A DNA stretch of 64,000 nucleotides, taken from NCBI GenBank assembly GCA_001970955.1, contig MPUH01000171.1, positions 1 to 64,000 on the forward strand, written 5' to 3'. The stretch is from Stentor coeruleus. Lineage: Eukaryota; Ciliophora; Heterotrichea; Heterotrichida; Stentoridae. A program made the position numbers and the translations under genes. Shown here in pieces: positions 30,234 through 42,000 of this stretch (the stretch's first letter is position 1; each line of letters opens with the position of its first letter). The notes under the pieces were generated by a model that ran no database searches, was not told where the DNA came from, and was given only the letters and a program-made list of their open reading frames with translations.

Positions 30234-30252
30234 CTTTAAAATTTTATATATT

Positions 30253-32805
30253 TTAATTACTATTACGATATGAGTTACTAAATGATCTATCCATAGATTT
30301 ATAACTACTCAAAAGGCTTTCCAAATGTTCTTTTTCAGTTACCGCAAGTTTATATCTTTTATCCATAGACTGGAAGCTTTGTTCATTAGCTGAGATTCGG
30401 CTTTTTGTCTGTAAAAGCTCATTACTCATACTACGGTTTTTATTAAGAAGTGACTCATTTTCTTCATATAAACTTTGAATGTTGGTTCTTAATGAAAGGA
30501 TTTCTTGTTGTAAGCCATTAGTCTGAAATTTCACATTTTCTCTTAAATAAGTGTTTTCTTTAGACATACTTTCAATTTGGCTTCTAAGCATAAGTTCTTT
30601 TGATTTGAAATTGTTATTTTCTTGGCTTAAAAGTTCTAAGTCTTGTTTAAACAAATTATTTTTATGTTTTATAGAATCCATTTGTTGTATTGCATCAGTA
30701 TATTTATCACATATATCTTTAAGTTCATTTACAGCTTTTTCAACCCATTTGTGTAAACTGAAATCACTAGGTAAAGTTTCAGCGAAAGTCATTGTAAAAT
30801 CTTTAAAATTCCCAGTGTTCATAGGAGAAAGTTGTGATGACATTGACCTTGCCGCCCTACAAGCCATTTCATAAAGATCTTTAAGACTAGAAAATTCTCT
30901 TTTTAATTTCTCATGTTCATTTGTTATTATGCATAATTCTTCATATTGATTAGTTCTTTGGTATTTTTCTTGAGCTAATTCACTTTGTGTTTGATGTATA
31001 ATCATTGTTAGGTTTTCAGCATCTTTTTCTGCGGACATTGCTTGAAGTTCTTTTTCTTTAAATGAATCACTAGCGAATTCTACTGTTTTATTCATTTCTT
31101 CTAGTTGATATTTTAGATTCATAACTTCTTCTTGGTTTTGTCGAGCATTATGTCCTTCTTCTTCAATTAAATTGTTGAGGTCACGGTTTTTTTTCCTTAA
31201 AACATCGTTTTCTTGTTCGAGGGATAAGAATTTTAGCCTGAGTTGTTCATAGTCTTCTCTAATTAATACTAGATCAGATGAAGTGTTTTGTTGGATTTTC
31301 ACTAAGGATTCTATTTCATTTTGCAATGTGAGGATTTGCTTTTTCAGGTCAGAAACTAAATGAGCTGAAGATTCCTCTTTGTCTACAGCGAGTTTTTGGA
31401 CGTTTTTCAAATTTTCGACCTCATGATTTGCATTTTGCAGCATTTTACTAGTCCCATTGTATTTTTCTATAATAATCTCATATTGTCCTTGAATATTTTG
31501 GATTTTATGTTCAGCTTCGATATAGTTTTTTTCTATTCTATACTTTTCTTCTTGTAATTGTTGAATATTCGACCTCATTTGAGCCAAATTCTCTTTAAGC
31601 CTATTCTCTTCAGTCTTACTTCTTTCTAAATCAACCTTATAAGCACAAACCTGCCCATCAAGTTTACTCATATTTTCATTTAAAGTTATATTCTCAGCCT
31701 GAAGACTCGAGTTCTGTATAGAAAAACTGTTATTTTCCTCTTTATATTTCTGTAATGCCCTATCTTTCTCTTCAACCCTACTTTTCATATTCAAAAACCC
31801 TTGTTGAGTTTCTTTTAAAGTCTTTTCATTCCTATTATATTCAGTTTTTACTGTTTCTAACTCATTAGTAATTTTTTTATTTTCGTCATTAGCCAAACTT
31901 AGATTTTTCGACACTTTTTTATACTCTTCCTGCAAATTCCCTAATCTGTTTTTAGATTCTTTTAACTCGTTTTTTATTTTTTGTTCAGATTTAGTTTGCG
32001 CTTCAGCATAATCAATAAGGTTTCTTTTTTCTTCTTCTAATTTATGTATCTCATCTTCTAATTTCTGAACTTCATTTTCAGCATGTTGTATAGCTTCAGC
32101 AGCTTGATGAAGTTGTTCAGTAATTTCTTCATTTTCTATAGCAAGTTCTTTACATTCAGTTGATTTGATTTTTAAACTTTCTGTCAAACTTTTTATTTGT
32201 GCTTCATAATCTATTATCTTAGTAGTCATCCTTGAAGTCTCACGTTTAGATTCATCAATTGAAATCCTTGCACTAGAAAACTCAGCGAATTCTTCAGTAT
32301 TTATACCTTTAAGTCCTAAAGATTCAATTCTGATTTCTATAGCTTGTTTAAGAACTTCAATATATGCTCTTTGTTCTTCGTTAGAAAGCATTTCATTCCT
32401 TAAAGACTCTTCTAATTCAGTTTTTTCTTTTAATATTGAATTGTATTTTTGATGTAAAAGCGTATAAAGCTCATGAAGCTTGTTGTAAGTAACTGAATTT
32501 GTTTGACTTGGAACCATCTCTGCTGATTGACTTAGATGTTGTTCCAGTTTAGCTATTTTTTGTTTATAGTTTAGAAGCTCTTGGGTTGTAGATGAACCTC
32601 CAGAACCTATATGTTCAGGTAAGACGGGTAAAGGATGTGAAGGATATAACTCGGTTAACCTTTCTTCGCATAAGACTTTATAACTTTCTAAACTTCGGAT
32701 TCTTTGTGATTGTTGTCGCAGTCGGTCTTTCATCTGCACAATTACATCTTCTGTATTAGCAAGTTGGCTCTCTTCAGCTTCTTTACTACGATAATGATCA
32801 TCCAT
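30253..32805 (-). CDS. Long coiled-coil protein (850 aa)
   Basis: Almost the whole 850 residues are coiled coil with heptads of Leu/Ile and Glu/Lys/Gln. The exception is a short N-terminal element (QRIRSLESYKVLCEERLTEL, then YPSHPLPVLPEHIG) that looks conserved and not coiled, and a Ser/Arg/Tyr-rich tail (MDRSFSNSYRNSN). I do not recognise the family. The architecture suits a centrosome/basal-body, cortical or vesicle-tether protein. It has no motor, EF-hand or GRIP domain that I can see. The gene is convergent with the 265-residue coiled-coil gene and divergent from the 461-residue one. The ATG is at 32805 and the stop is TAA. Confidence 0.88.
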   Translation of the reverse strand: MDDHYRSKEAEESQLANTEDVIVQMKDRLRQQSQRIRSLESYKVLCEERLTELYPSHPLPVLPEHIGSGGSSTTQELLNYKQKIAKLEQHLSQSAEMVPSQTNSVTYNKLHELYTLLHQKYNSILKEKTELEESLRNEMLSNEEQRAYIEVLKQAIEIRIESLGLKGINTEEFAEFSSARISIDESKRETSRMTTKIIDYEAQIKSLTESLKIKSTECKELAIENEEITEQLHQAAEAIQHAENEVQKLEDEIHKLEEEKRNLIDYAEAQTKSEQKIKNELKESKNRLGNLQEEYKKVSKNLSLANDENKKITNELETVKTEYNRNEKTLKETQQGFLNMKSRVEEKDRALQKYKEENNSFSIQNSSLQAENITLNENMSKLDGQVCAYKVDLERSKTEENRLKENLAQMRSNIQQLQEEKYRIEKNYIEAEHKIQNIQGQYEIIIEKYNGTSKMLQNANHEVENLKNVQKLAVDKEESSAHLVSDLKKQILTLQNEIESLVKIQQNTSSDLVLIREDYEQLRLKFLSLEQENDVLRKKNRDLNNLIEEEGHNARQNQEEVMNLKYQLEEMNKTVEFASDSFKEKELQAMSAEKDAENLTMIIHQTQSELAQEKYQRTNQYEELCIITNEHEKLKREFSSLKDLYEMACRAARSMSSQLSPMNTGNFKDFTMTFAETLPSDFSLHKWVEKAVNELKDICDKYTDAIQQMDSIKHKNNLFKQDLELLSQENNNFKSKELMLRSQIESMSKENTYLRENVKFQTNGLQQEILSLRTNIQSLYEENESLLNKNRSMSNELLQTKSRISANEQSFQSMDKRYKLAVTEKEHLESLLSSYKSMDRSFSNSYRNSN

Positions 32806-33337
32806 ATTTTTATATTATTTAAAATGCTGAAGTTAAGTTTGGATTGTGAAAGACTGGTGGATTTATGAGTTTTTTTATGGGAATTCATTTTGATAGGATT
32901 GGTGAAATGGGATTTGATGGGAAGTTTTTTTTGGGAATTGGAGATAGTCAAAAGGTATTATTTTAAGATTTTATATAGGAAAAGATTTGGAAAAAGGATG
33001 ATTTAGATATGGTTTGCTAGTTGGGAGTTGTAGGAGAAGGGAAGTGATTATGAAGTGGTGGCAAATAAAGTGGAATTGCTTTTGTAGTTAGTTTGATAAT
33101 TATGAAGATATTATCCAGTCATTGCTAAATTGTATAAAAAACTGCAAACATATTCTTTCTGATTCTAAAATTTTTCCTTCTTCAAGCCTGCAAACATGAT
33201 AATTTTTAAACTTAAACTAAAAAAATTTCCTCAGCCTAACTAAAATCCTATAAAGAAACTTCACTTAAAACCAAAATCCCTACAAAATATTTTTATATAT
33301 GACAAAAAAAATAATTCTAATATAAATCAGGTAAACA
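32806..33337. other. Divergent promoter region with a sharp skew switch
   Basis: The + strand is G-rich and C-poor from 32806 to about 33110, then C-rich and G-poor to 33337. The switch lies near the middle, between two divergently transcribed coiled-coil genes. No RNA or small gene is seen. Confidence 0.65.
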
Positions 33338-34723
33338 ATGAGTATCCTAAAAAGCTTCCACACAGAATCAGGAAGATCTAAAACAAAAAGCCAAATTGCC
33401 TTCCAAGATGTATCAACACCTAAGCATCATCCAAAACAATCTTCACAATTTGAACATATCAAAAATACATTAGAAAAAGACTTAGACGTCGAAATAGTCC
33501 AAGGTCTCGAATACTGGGTTTCTAACAGAAACGTCGAAGCCTTAAGAAGAATGAATACCGCCCGCATGCAGCTACAAAAAAAACTAGATCAAGAAGATAT
33601 AGTTGAACTAGCTAAAATAAAGCGCAAAGGTTTTGATAACAATGCCAAAATGGAAAAAGAAAAAGTTCGATATTTTAAAAACTTTGAATACGAATGTATC
33701 GAACATTTCAAACAAATCCAGTCAAAACTCAACAAAACTATAGAAAAACGAGATGCAAAAAGGGCCTCACAACTCAACTTAAAAAACGAAATTTTCGAAC
33801 TTCAGCAACAACTTGAATTTATAGAAAAATATATAAGAATTTCTTCATCTAGGTCACTTTTTGCCAAGATGTCTCAAGAAAATATTGCAGTTTACTTAAA
33901 TAAAAAACAAGGGTCGATTAATAATATAAAAAATGAAAAGACTGAAATATTACAAAAAATCGACATGATACAGATAGAAATAAATAAAAAAGAGAAAAAA
34001 ATTCAAAAAATCGAAAAAAAATTATACAATTTGAGAAAAAGTTTTAAGATTATTAAAAACGATATGATTGTTAATTTCCTTGAATTACTTAAAAAAGGTG
34101 TGGATACAAAAGGAGAAGGATTGTATACAATAGTGAAATTTTTACTTGAGTTTAAGGTGAGTTTGAAGTATGAAATGTTTCCTGATAGTCTTGATGAGGT
34201 TTCTGTGAATTGTATAATAAATTTGGCTAAAAAACATATGGAAGTTGATAGATTTTATGAGAGTTTGCCAGTGTATCATGATTCGAAGTATACTCAGTCT
34301 ACACCAAGAGAAGATGTACATCAGCGCCTTGCTAAACTAACTAAGACAATTAAAGTTAGAAAGCCAGACTATAGTGAAAAACACACAAAATGGCTTGGGG
34401 AAGAAAAATCCTCAGACGATATCTTAAGCAATATTGGCTCTGAATCTTTGAAACTTGAAGAAAAAATCACTAAACTTAAACAAGAAATAAAAGATATTCT
34501 TATAGAAGAAGTTCGTAGACTAACCAGAGAGTCTTTAAAATATAGCAAAGATCCTAAAATATTGATATCGTTTGTGGTTGGAAGAGATAATATTGTCAAG
34601 TACAATAATTTTATTTTAAAAGAACTACAGAATTTACAACAGATCAAAGAACAGACGAAGACTTTTAGTTTCACACAGTGTTTGTTACCTAAAAAGATTT
34701 CTTCTATGCCTTTAAGACAATAA
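33338..34723 (+). CDS. Coiled-coil protein (461 aa), unknown
   Basis: I do not recognise this protein. A Ser/Lys-rich start (residues 1-35) leads into a conserved-looking block (DVEIVQGLEYWVSNRNVEALRRM). Coiled coil follows to about residue 240, then a globular helical part (FLELLKKGVDTKGEGLYTIVKFLLEFKVSL, about 245-310), a basic linker (KVRKPDYSEKHTKWLGEEKS) and a final coiled stretch (LEEKITKLKQEIKDILIEEV). There are no membrane segments or catalytic motifs. It is probably structural, by architecture. The ATG at 33338 follows a C-rich leader, and the stop is TAA. Confidence 0.85.
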   Translation: MSILKSFHTESGRSKTKSQIAFQDVSTPKHHPKQSSQFEHIKNTLEKDLDVEIVQGLEYWVSNRNVEALRRMNTARMQLQKKLDQEDIVELAKIKRKGFDNNAKMEKEKVRYFKNFEYECIEHFKQIQSKLNKTIEKRDAKRASQLNLKNEIFELQQQLEFIEKYIRISSSRSLFAKMSQENIAVYLNKKQGSINNIKNEKTEILQKIDMIQIEINKKEKKIQKIEKKLYNLRKSFKIIKNDMIVNFLELLKKGVDTKGEGLYTIVKFLLEFKVSLKYEMFPDSLDEVSVNCIINLAKKHMEVDRFYESLPVYHDSKYTQSTPREDVHQRLAKLTKTIKVRKPDYSEKHTKWLGEEKSSDDILSNIGSESLKLEEKITKLKQEIKDILIEEVRRLTRESLKYSKDPKILISFVVGRDNIVKYNNFILKELQNLQQIKEQTKTFSFTQCLLPKKISSMPLRQ

Positions 34724-35077
34724 AATGTAATTGGTTTTACATTTAAGATTAGGATTTTTTTAATGCTTTTTAAGAATATTGTGAAGATTATTTTGATATA
34801 TAAAAATTATCTAGTAGTAGTTAAATAATCTAAAATGCTGATTAAACTGAGCTTTTGATTTATAGATATTAGTTATTAAAGTCTAATTAAATGTAAAAAA
34901 AGCAAATCATATAATTTTCCTCAAATTTAGTTAGCAAATTCACACCTACTCATCTTTATCAAGACCAAACCGGTACTTTACCCTCCTCCCACGAACTTCT
35001 CAATAATTTTCTAACAAAAATCACACAATCCAATTTTAGATCGCATAAAGTCAATACATAAAAAAAAACATAATAAA
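34724..35077. other. Spacer; nothing recognised
   Basis: The right half (from about 34920) is the C-rich, G-poor leader of the next + strand gene. No gene or RNA element is seen. Confidence 0.6.
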
Positions 35078-38000
35078 ATGTTAATATTCCCTTGTTTATT
35101 AGCCCATGCTTTCATAATCTCAAAAATTCCTCCTGAAGGCCCATCTCTATCTCCAATCGTAAAATCCAAGGCAACCTTTCTCCCAAACACAAAAGAAATC
35201 CTGATTTTTGGGGGTCAAGATACCTCAACACTTCAATACATAAACACCCTATACACATTCAATATAGAATCATTAGTTTGGGGTGAAATCATACCCCAAT
35301 CATATGAAAATCCTCCAGGGCTAGTTTATGGGGAAATATTTTTAGTATCAGAAAGTAAAATTTTACTTCTTTTTGGTGAAATGGAAAACTCTATAAGTAG
35401 TGACATTTATAGTTTTGATCTTATTACAAAAAGGTGGATTATTGAAAATTTATCAGGTGATAAAATAAGTGGAAGAGTTAATTTTGCATATGCAGATTTT
35501 TATTATAAAGGAATTAGGTATTTGGCAATAACTGGAGGATTAACGTCGAATGGATTTGATAATAGTTTTTATTTGTAAGAAATATACAGAATTGATATCG
35601 CTACATTAACAGTACGGCAAATTGAAAATAAAGGTGATATTCCTTCTAAAGGTCAAGGACTTAGTTTGGTTTATTATGAAGAAAAATTGTATTTATATGG
35701 TTATCAAAAGTTATCAGATGATTCTGGAAGTCAAGGAGATAATATGCATGTGTTTGATTTATCTTCAGAAACATGGAATAAAATCATGTTTTCAATGCCA
35801 TACCCTGAGATTAGAAGCTTACATTTAGCGTGTGTATACCAAGACTCAATGTTTATACTTTTAGGTGGCAATCCAAAAACCCTTGCAGCTTTTAACGACA
35901 CATGGGTTTATAATTTTACAACATCTTCATGGGTTTATAAAGGTGTAATATCTTCTAACGTCTTATTCGCTTCAGTGTATATTGATTCAAAAATTTACAT
36001 CTTATTTGGTCGTAAAGATTTTATAGGTCAAAATTCTGTGGACTTAATAGACTTATCAAAATCTAAAATTTATACAAAAAATATTGTCCCAAATAGATCA
36101 TTTCCATCAAAACGTAGGAATCATTGCAGTATAAAATTCGCTGATAATATATACATATTTGGTGGGATTTCAGATAATGGAGAGTATTTAAATGATATTT
36201 GGAGGTTTTATAATGTTACTGAAAAATGGGAATATGTTATAACTACTGGGACTTTACCTAAAGGAAGAGAACTTTTTGGATGTGGGTCTGTGTCTGGTAC
36301 AGGAATTATAATATATGGAGGGAAATCATCAAGTGGGATTTTAAATGATTTTTTTTATTTCGATATATCTTCTAGTTTCTGGAGTGAAATAGAAACTGGA
36401 TCAATAAACCCTGGTGAAAGATCTGGTTTATGTTTGACAAATAATTTTTATATAACATTTTTTATAGGAGGATCAAGATATAATGAAGAACTTAAAGATA
36501 TCTGGATTTATGATTATATTGTTTCGGAGTTTATGGTAGTTGGGGAACTACCAAAAGGAATTATTAACCCTAAATGCTGGAGTGAAACTAACGGAATTGA
36601 GTTTTCGATTTTCATTTTCTCAGGGAACGATATAAATTTCATACCAAATCAAAGCATTTATAAACTAAAGATTTTTAAGGATAAAGGGATTTATACAGGA
36701 ATAATTGAAGAAATTTCTTTAGAAGGCCAATTGTTTGTATCAGAAAGTGCTTTGGTAAAAACTAAATATAATTTCCTACTGATTTCCGGAAGTCTAATGA
36801 ATAACTATCTTAAACCTTTTGTCATATCTTATGATTTAGATAATTATCAGCAAAATACTGAAGAATTTAATGAATCTTTAGCTATATTTGGTCATTCAGC
36901 TATACATATGGGAGACTCGATTTACATATTCGGTGGGGGTTTCGGTAATGATTTGATTAAAAAAACTAATTCAGCTTCTAATACAATGTATAAAATTCAA
37001 AGTGAAAAAGGGAAAACTAAAATTGGATGTAGTGTTGGGACTGTTGAAATTAATGATATATGTGAGCCTTGTTTACAAGGATATTATTATGATGATGTTT
37101 CTAATACTTGCTTATCATGTCCTGCTGGTACTTTTTCTAATAAAATTGCAGCTGAAGGAACTGCATCATGTATTCCATGTGATTTTGGAACTTATAGTAA
37201 TAATAAAGGGTCAAAATATTGTTATGAATGTCCTTCATATTCTTTATGTCCAATAGGGTCATCATCATTAATAGTATTTTCATCGTATCCACAAAAAAAA
37301 CAAAATCAACCAAAAGCTTATCAAGGTAAAAATGATATGGTTTCGGAAATTGTTAATCAGTTTTGGGCTTATTTTGGACTTTTTGTTTTGTTAGTGACTT
37401 TGATTGTATTGAAAGTGTCTGTTTTAAAAGATAAAATAGCGAAAGTTGATTTGTTTGCGGCGAATCATGGACAGGAGATTAATGTTCCGGTTGTTTTTAG
37501 AAACACAAGGCTTGGTGGGATTTTTTCTATTTATTATATATTTGCAGTCAGTATAGCAATCCTAGGTTCATTTTTAACTTTCGAACTAGACAACATCACA
37601 GAAATAAAAGGTTTAGTCCCACTAGTTACAATCAATGAACAAATCTCTGCTGATTTTCTAACAATAATCTTTATTTTCTATACTTATGGAAGTAAATGTG
37701 AAGGTGATTTTTTAGGATCTGAATTCTTAATAATGCAAGAATCTAATATCAAATACTCAAATATGACTAAAAATTACAATCTCGATTTGAAAAATTGTAT
37801 TATTAACATAAAATACTCAGACATAATTTTCTCAAACAATGCCGAAATCACTATAAAACTCAATGAAAGAACAGCTAGATCAAGTTATATTTCAGCTAAT
37901 ATAACAATATCATCTTCAATACCTTCAGAGCCATCAAATATTTTTATCCCAATATACCCAACAAGTGTAAAACATGTTTTTATTGGCACAAATCCATCAA

Positions 38001-38501
38001 TAATCCCATTAAAAGTCATCCCTTCAGTAAAATTTATTTAGATTTTCTATTCCCAAGATAAAAAATGGCCTAGTAAACTTACTGGGTATCATATTGCTTC
38101 AGATGATGATATTATTATTGGAGAAACAGCTACACAAAATATGTAGGTTTATATATAGGGTAAATTCTAAAGCACTTTTATCGATAAAAATCAGTTTTAC
38201 TATTGAAAACTTAGCTCTTGTTACACAGAGGAATACTAATAGTAATTGGTTTATTTTTGTAGGAGGATTACTTGGATCGATTTTTGGCCTTTTTGGAACT
38301 TTTGCAACTTTTCTTGGGTTATGTGAAGATTTTATAGATAAAATTGAGAAAAAATATGAAAAGAAAAAAGTTGTCAAAAAAATACTGAATGAAAGATACT
38401 GTATTGATAGCAACTTTTTTTGTGATAAAAATGAGAATTTTAAAGTTGATTTAAAGTTAGAACCGAAGGTGGTGCCGACAACTTTTGATGATGCACGGTA
38501 G
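35078..38501 (+). CDS. Kelch-propeller / Cys-rich / multi-pass membrane protein
   Basis: Four exons with introns at 35575-35589, 38027-38041 and 38143-38158 give 1125 residues. A signal peptide (MLIFPCLLAHAFI) leads into many kelch units (LIFGGQD, LLLFGEM, LAITGGL, FILLGGN, IYIFGGISD, IIIYGGKSS, IYIFGGGF), enough for one to two extracellular propellers. A Cys-rich GCC2/GCC3-like module follows (CEPCLQGYYYDD, CLSCPAGTFSN, CIPCDFGTYSN, CYECPSYSLCP), then membrane helices (FWAYFGLFVLLVTLIVL; IFSIYYIFAVSIAILGSFLTF), an ectodomain and a last helix (FVGGLLGSIFGLFGTFATFLGL) with a basic cytosolic tail. This is a cell-surface protein of the large kelch/Cys-rich type common in ciliates. The ligand is unknown. 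The stop is TAG. Confidence 0.88.
35575..35589 (+). other. 15-nt intron 1 of the kelch membrane gene
   Basis: GTAAGAAATATACAG splits a codon (TT|A) and carries an in-frame TAA. Splicing gives NSFYLIDIATLTV. Confidence 0.92.
38027..38041 (+). other. 15-nt intron 2 of the kelch membrane gene
   Basis: GTAAAATTTATTTAG lies between codons with an in-frame TAG. Splicing gives VIPSIFYSQDKKW. Confidence 0.9.
38143..38158 (+). other. 16-nt intron 3 of the kelch membrane gene
   Basis: GTAGGTTTATATATAG splits a codon (AT|G). Splicing gives TQNMVNSKALLS and opens the frame to the TAG at 38501. This is the only 16-nt intron found. Confidence 0.85.
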
Positions 38502-39064
38502 ATTTTGGGTTTAAGTGATATTTAGATTTAAAATATAAAAAGGATAAATGGGTGATTTTTTTTTATGAAGATATACTTAGGATTTTTATTCAAAAGTAGT
38601 ATGATTAAATAAGTTTTTTTGGAATGGTGGAATTTTATGATAAAATTAGAGAAAATGATTGAATTTATATTGAAAAATGATTGTGAAAAGTCTAGGAATT
38701 TTTTAGTGTGAATGGATGTGAAAAATTGATGAAATTTATAGTATTGATAATAAAATGGTTTATATGTTTTTAATATATATGCTTTGAGTTTGAAATCTTA
38801 TAAGAGTATTTATAATCAATAATAATATGTAGGACTCATCGATTTTATATGTTATATTATCATATGCTGATATAATAAATTAGGTTACTTAAGTGTGAAA
38901 ATCTATAAAACAAAACTTTTAACGTATAAAAAAAATTATGATTTTAAGCTATAGATTAGTCTAATTCTAGTACTTAAATTATTATTTGACTCTTTTTAGA
39001 TAATCACTAGACTTAAAAACAAACCTTTTATTAAAAATATGCATGCAAGGCTTTTATAAGTAAT
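38502..39064. other. Spacer; nothing recognised
   Basis: AT-rich, with the left 250 bases G-rich on the + strand. Two ATGs just before 39065 open frames that stop within a few codons. Confidence 0.6.
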
Positions 39065-42000
39065 ATGAATAGAGAAGTAATAAGAACAAGAACAGGTGAG
39101 ACAATTTTATTTTCACAAGATATGAAAGCAATAGTACTCGACTCATTTAATAACCTAATAGAAAGTTCATTACCTGTGATATTTAAACCCTCAGTAGTAA
39201 ACTTTAACTGCAAATTATGGGCAGAGTACTATAAAAATAAAGCAGTAGTTATAGGTGACTATGGACTTAAAGGTGGAGGAATATGCGCATGTAGATGTTT
39301 TGCTTCAAAAAACACTGGGGGTTCTCTCAATGAAATTAAAGTCAAAGTTACAACAAGTAATTCTAAACCTTCATTAAACCAAAGAGAAGTTCAGCATGAA
39401 ATAGCTGAGAATTTAGATGATTTAAAAAAAGCAGTCTCATCATCGATATTAGAAAATATAGTCTTATCAATAAATTACTTATCAGAGACTAGCTTAGATG
39501 ATTATTCATCACCTTTAACTGCCTCATTAATTATGCTTGAATGTTTATCAATGGAAAGTATTTGGGAACAAGTTTCTTGGAGCGAAGTACGTAAAAAAAT
39601 AGGAACTACAGCGAGAAGACTTTTATTGTATTCTTATTATAAAGCAACAAATCGAGTGCAAATGTTTGCTGAAACTAAAGATCGAGTAATCCCATTCGCT
39701 AATAGTATAATTGATCGAATTGTTGAAGAAGAAGAAAATTTTCCTGAAAACGGTTTGCTTTGTGAAATAAAAGCTATTCTTGCAATAATAAAAGTGATTA
39801 AAGATAGCGAGCGATGGTACAAAAGCTGGATAAAAAAGGGTAAAAATTTAATCGACATATTTTTCAATAAAGACCTTGAATCAATAGTTTCATTCACTAA
39901 AGACTTTGCTGATTTTATTTTTACCAAACTCCAACACCGGATGAGTATCCATCTTTTCTGCCTTGACTACATTTCAAATCAAGAAAACGATTTCCGTGTT
40001 GAATGGTTATCAAAATTCTTAACCGAGTTCCATACATCCAAATGGCAAATTCTCTATGCAGTCATCAACGAAATCGAACCTGTTCTTTTATCTTCAACAT
40101 TTTCCAAAACCCAAAAATCCTTGATTTTTCTAGGAAATCAAAATGCTGCAGGTCTAAAATCCTTAGCAAGTTTTAACTCTTATCTTTTATCAAACAATTG
40201 GCGTATAAGAGAAAAAGTTGCTGTAATCCTTGTAAGACTAACACAAAGTGAAGATTTAAAACAAGAAGCTGAAGAAGTTATTGCTGAAAGGGTAGTTTTT
40301 GAAACTGACCTTAGAGTAAAAGACATATTTAACGACCCATCTTTAGTTCAAACATCTCAAGAACTTATACTAAAAACATGGGAACGTAAAAAAGATCGTT
40401 TTGAAAGGTTATTAGAACAAGAAAAAGATATACTAATTGGCCTTGAAAAAAAACTAGCCGACAGCAAAGCATCAGAAAAAGCATCAATCATGGATATCCT
40501 ACAAAATCAAAGGGCGAATTTCGAGAAACAAGTCAAAGAATTAAACTTTTTACTAGGCAAACTTGGTAAAACTGCAGATTTCTTAGAAAAATATGAAAAC
40601 TATACAACCCAAGTAAAAAATGATATATTATCAGCGATACAAGACTCAACAGCAAGGCTTGAGCGTAATTTCGATAGAAAATTCTCAGATGTTATGCATA
40701 AACTCAGTTGTAAAAGCCCAAGAAACGACACAAGTAGTTTATTTTTCATGCCGAATTCATCTCAACAGTTTATAGGTAGAGAAAAAGAACTTGATACATT
40801 AAAAGGACTTATAGAAAAATTCAAGAAAAAAGTATGTGTTTTAGCTGTTGTCGGTATGGGAGGTGTTGGTAAAACCCAACTTGTTTTAGAATTCGCAAGT
40901 CAAAACCGAGAACTTTTTGGGTCGATGTGGTTTATAAATGCAGAGTCTAAAAGCAAAATTGAATCAGGATTTCTTGATATAGCTCAAGCTTTGTCTATAG
41001 ATATGGAAATGAAAACTAATGATATTATTAGAAAAGTCCTTATGCATTTTTCTAAAATGCGAGATTTGTGGCTTTTAGTTTATGATGGGGTTATAAACTC
41101 TAGAGATGTTGATAGTTTTATTCCACAAGGTAGAGGGGTTATATTAACAACATCAAGAAATCCATGTTGGGACCTTTCTATAACTTTGCAAGGGTTTTGT
41201 AGAAAAGAATCTTTGGAACTTATGAAAAATATAACTAGGCTTAAATTGAATAAAGCGGCTGAAATTTTGGCTGAAGAAATGGGAGATTTACCTTTAGCAG
41301 TATGTCAAGCGGCATGTTATATGAAACAGACAAAAAGCGATTTTGATGAGTATTTGACTATGTATAAAAATAGAGTTTCAGGGGTTTTTGAACCTACTAT
41401 AATTAGTGGAAATAGTTTAATATCAAGCTGGAAACTTAGTCTTGAGCAGATCTCTGAAGAAAGCGAAACCTGTCGACTATGGATCGAATGCCTCTCCTAC
41501 CTTAGCCCAAGCCGTATTCCTGACTCTTTATCTAAATCCATCTTTGAAAAAATTGAGCATAAAGACAACCTTATAAAATACAAAAAGCACCTTAAACTTG
41601 CATTAGACTATTCCTTAATAGAAGTTGATGACAATAAAAATATTAACATGCATAAACTTGTTCAAAATTTTATAAGAAAACTAAATTATCAAGACTCTCA
41701 ATGTATAGATGTTCTTATCGAAGTATTTTTAGAAATGTTTACAATGGAACATGAAATTGAGTTTATAAAAAATATTGTCGATCATTTAGCATTTTTTGTA
41801 ACAAATATAAAAACTGATAACCCTCAAATAGGAGAACTTTATAGTAGACTTGGGATTTATTATTTAGAAGTATTAAAAAATATTGAAATTGCTTCGAATT
41901 ATATACACCTTGCTTTAAAATCTAAGGTAGAAAAATATGGGAAGACTAGTTTGGAAGCAGCTTCGATGTATAACAATTTGGGAAATGTGTTTTTTGAACA

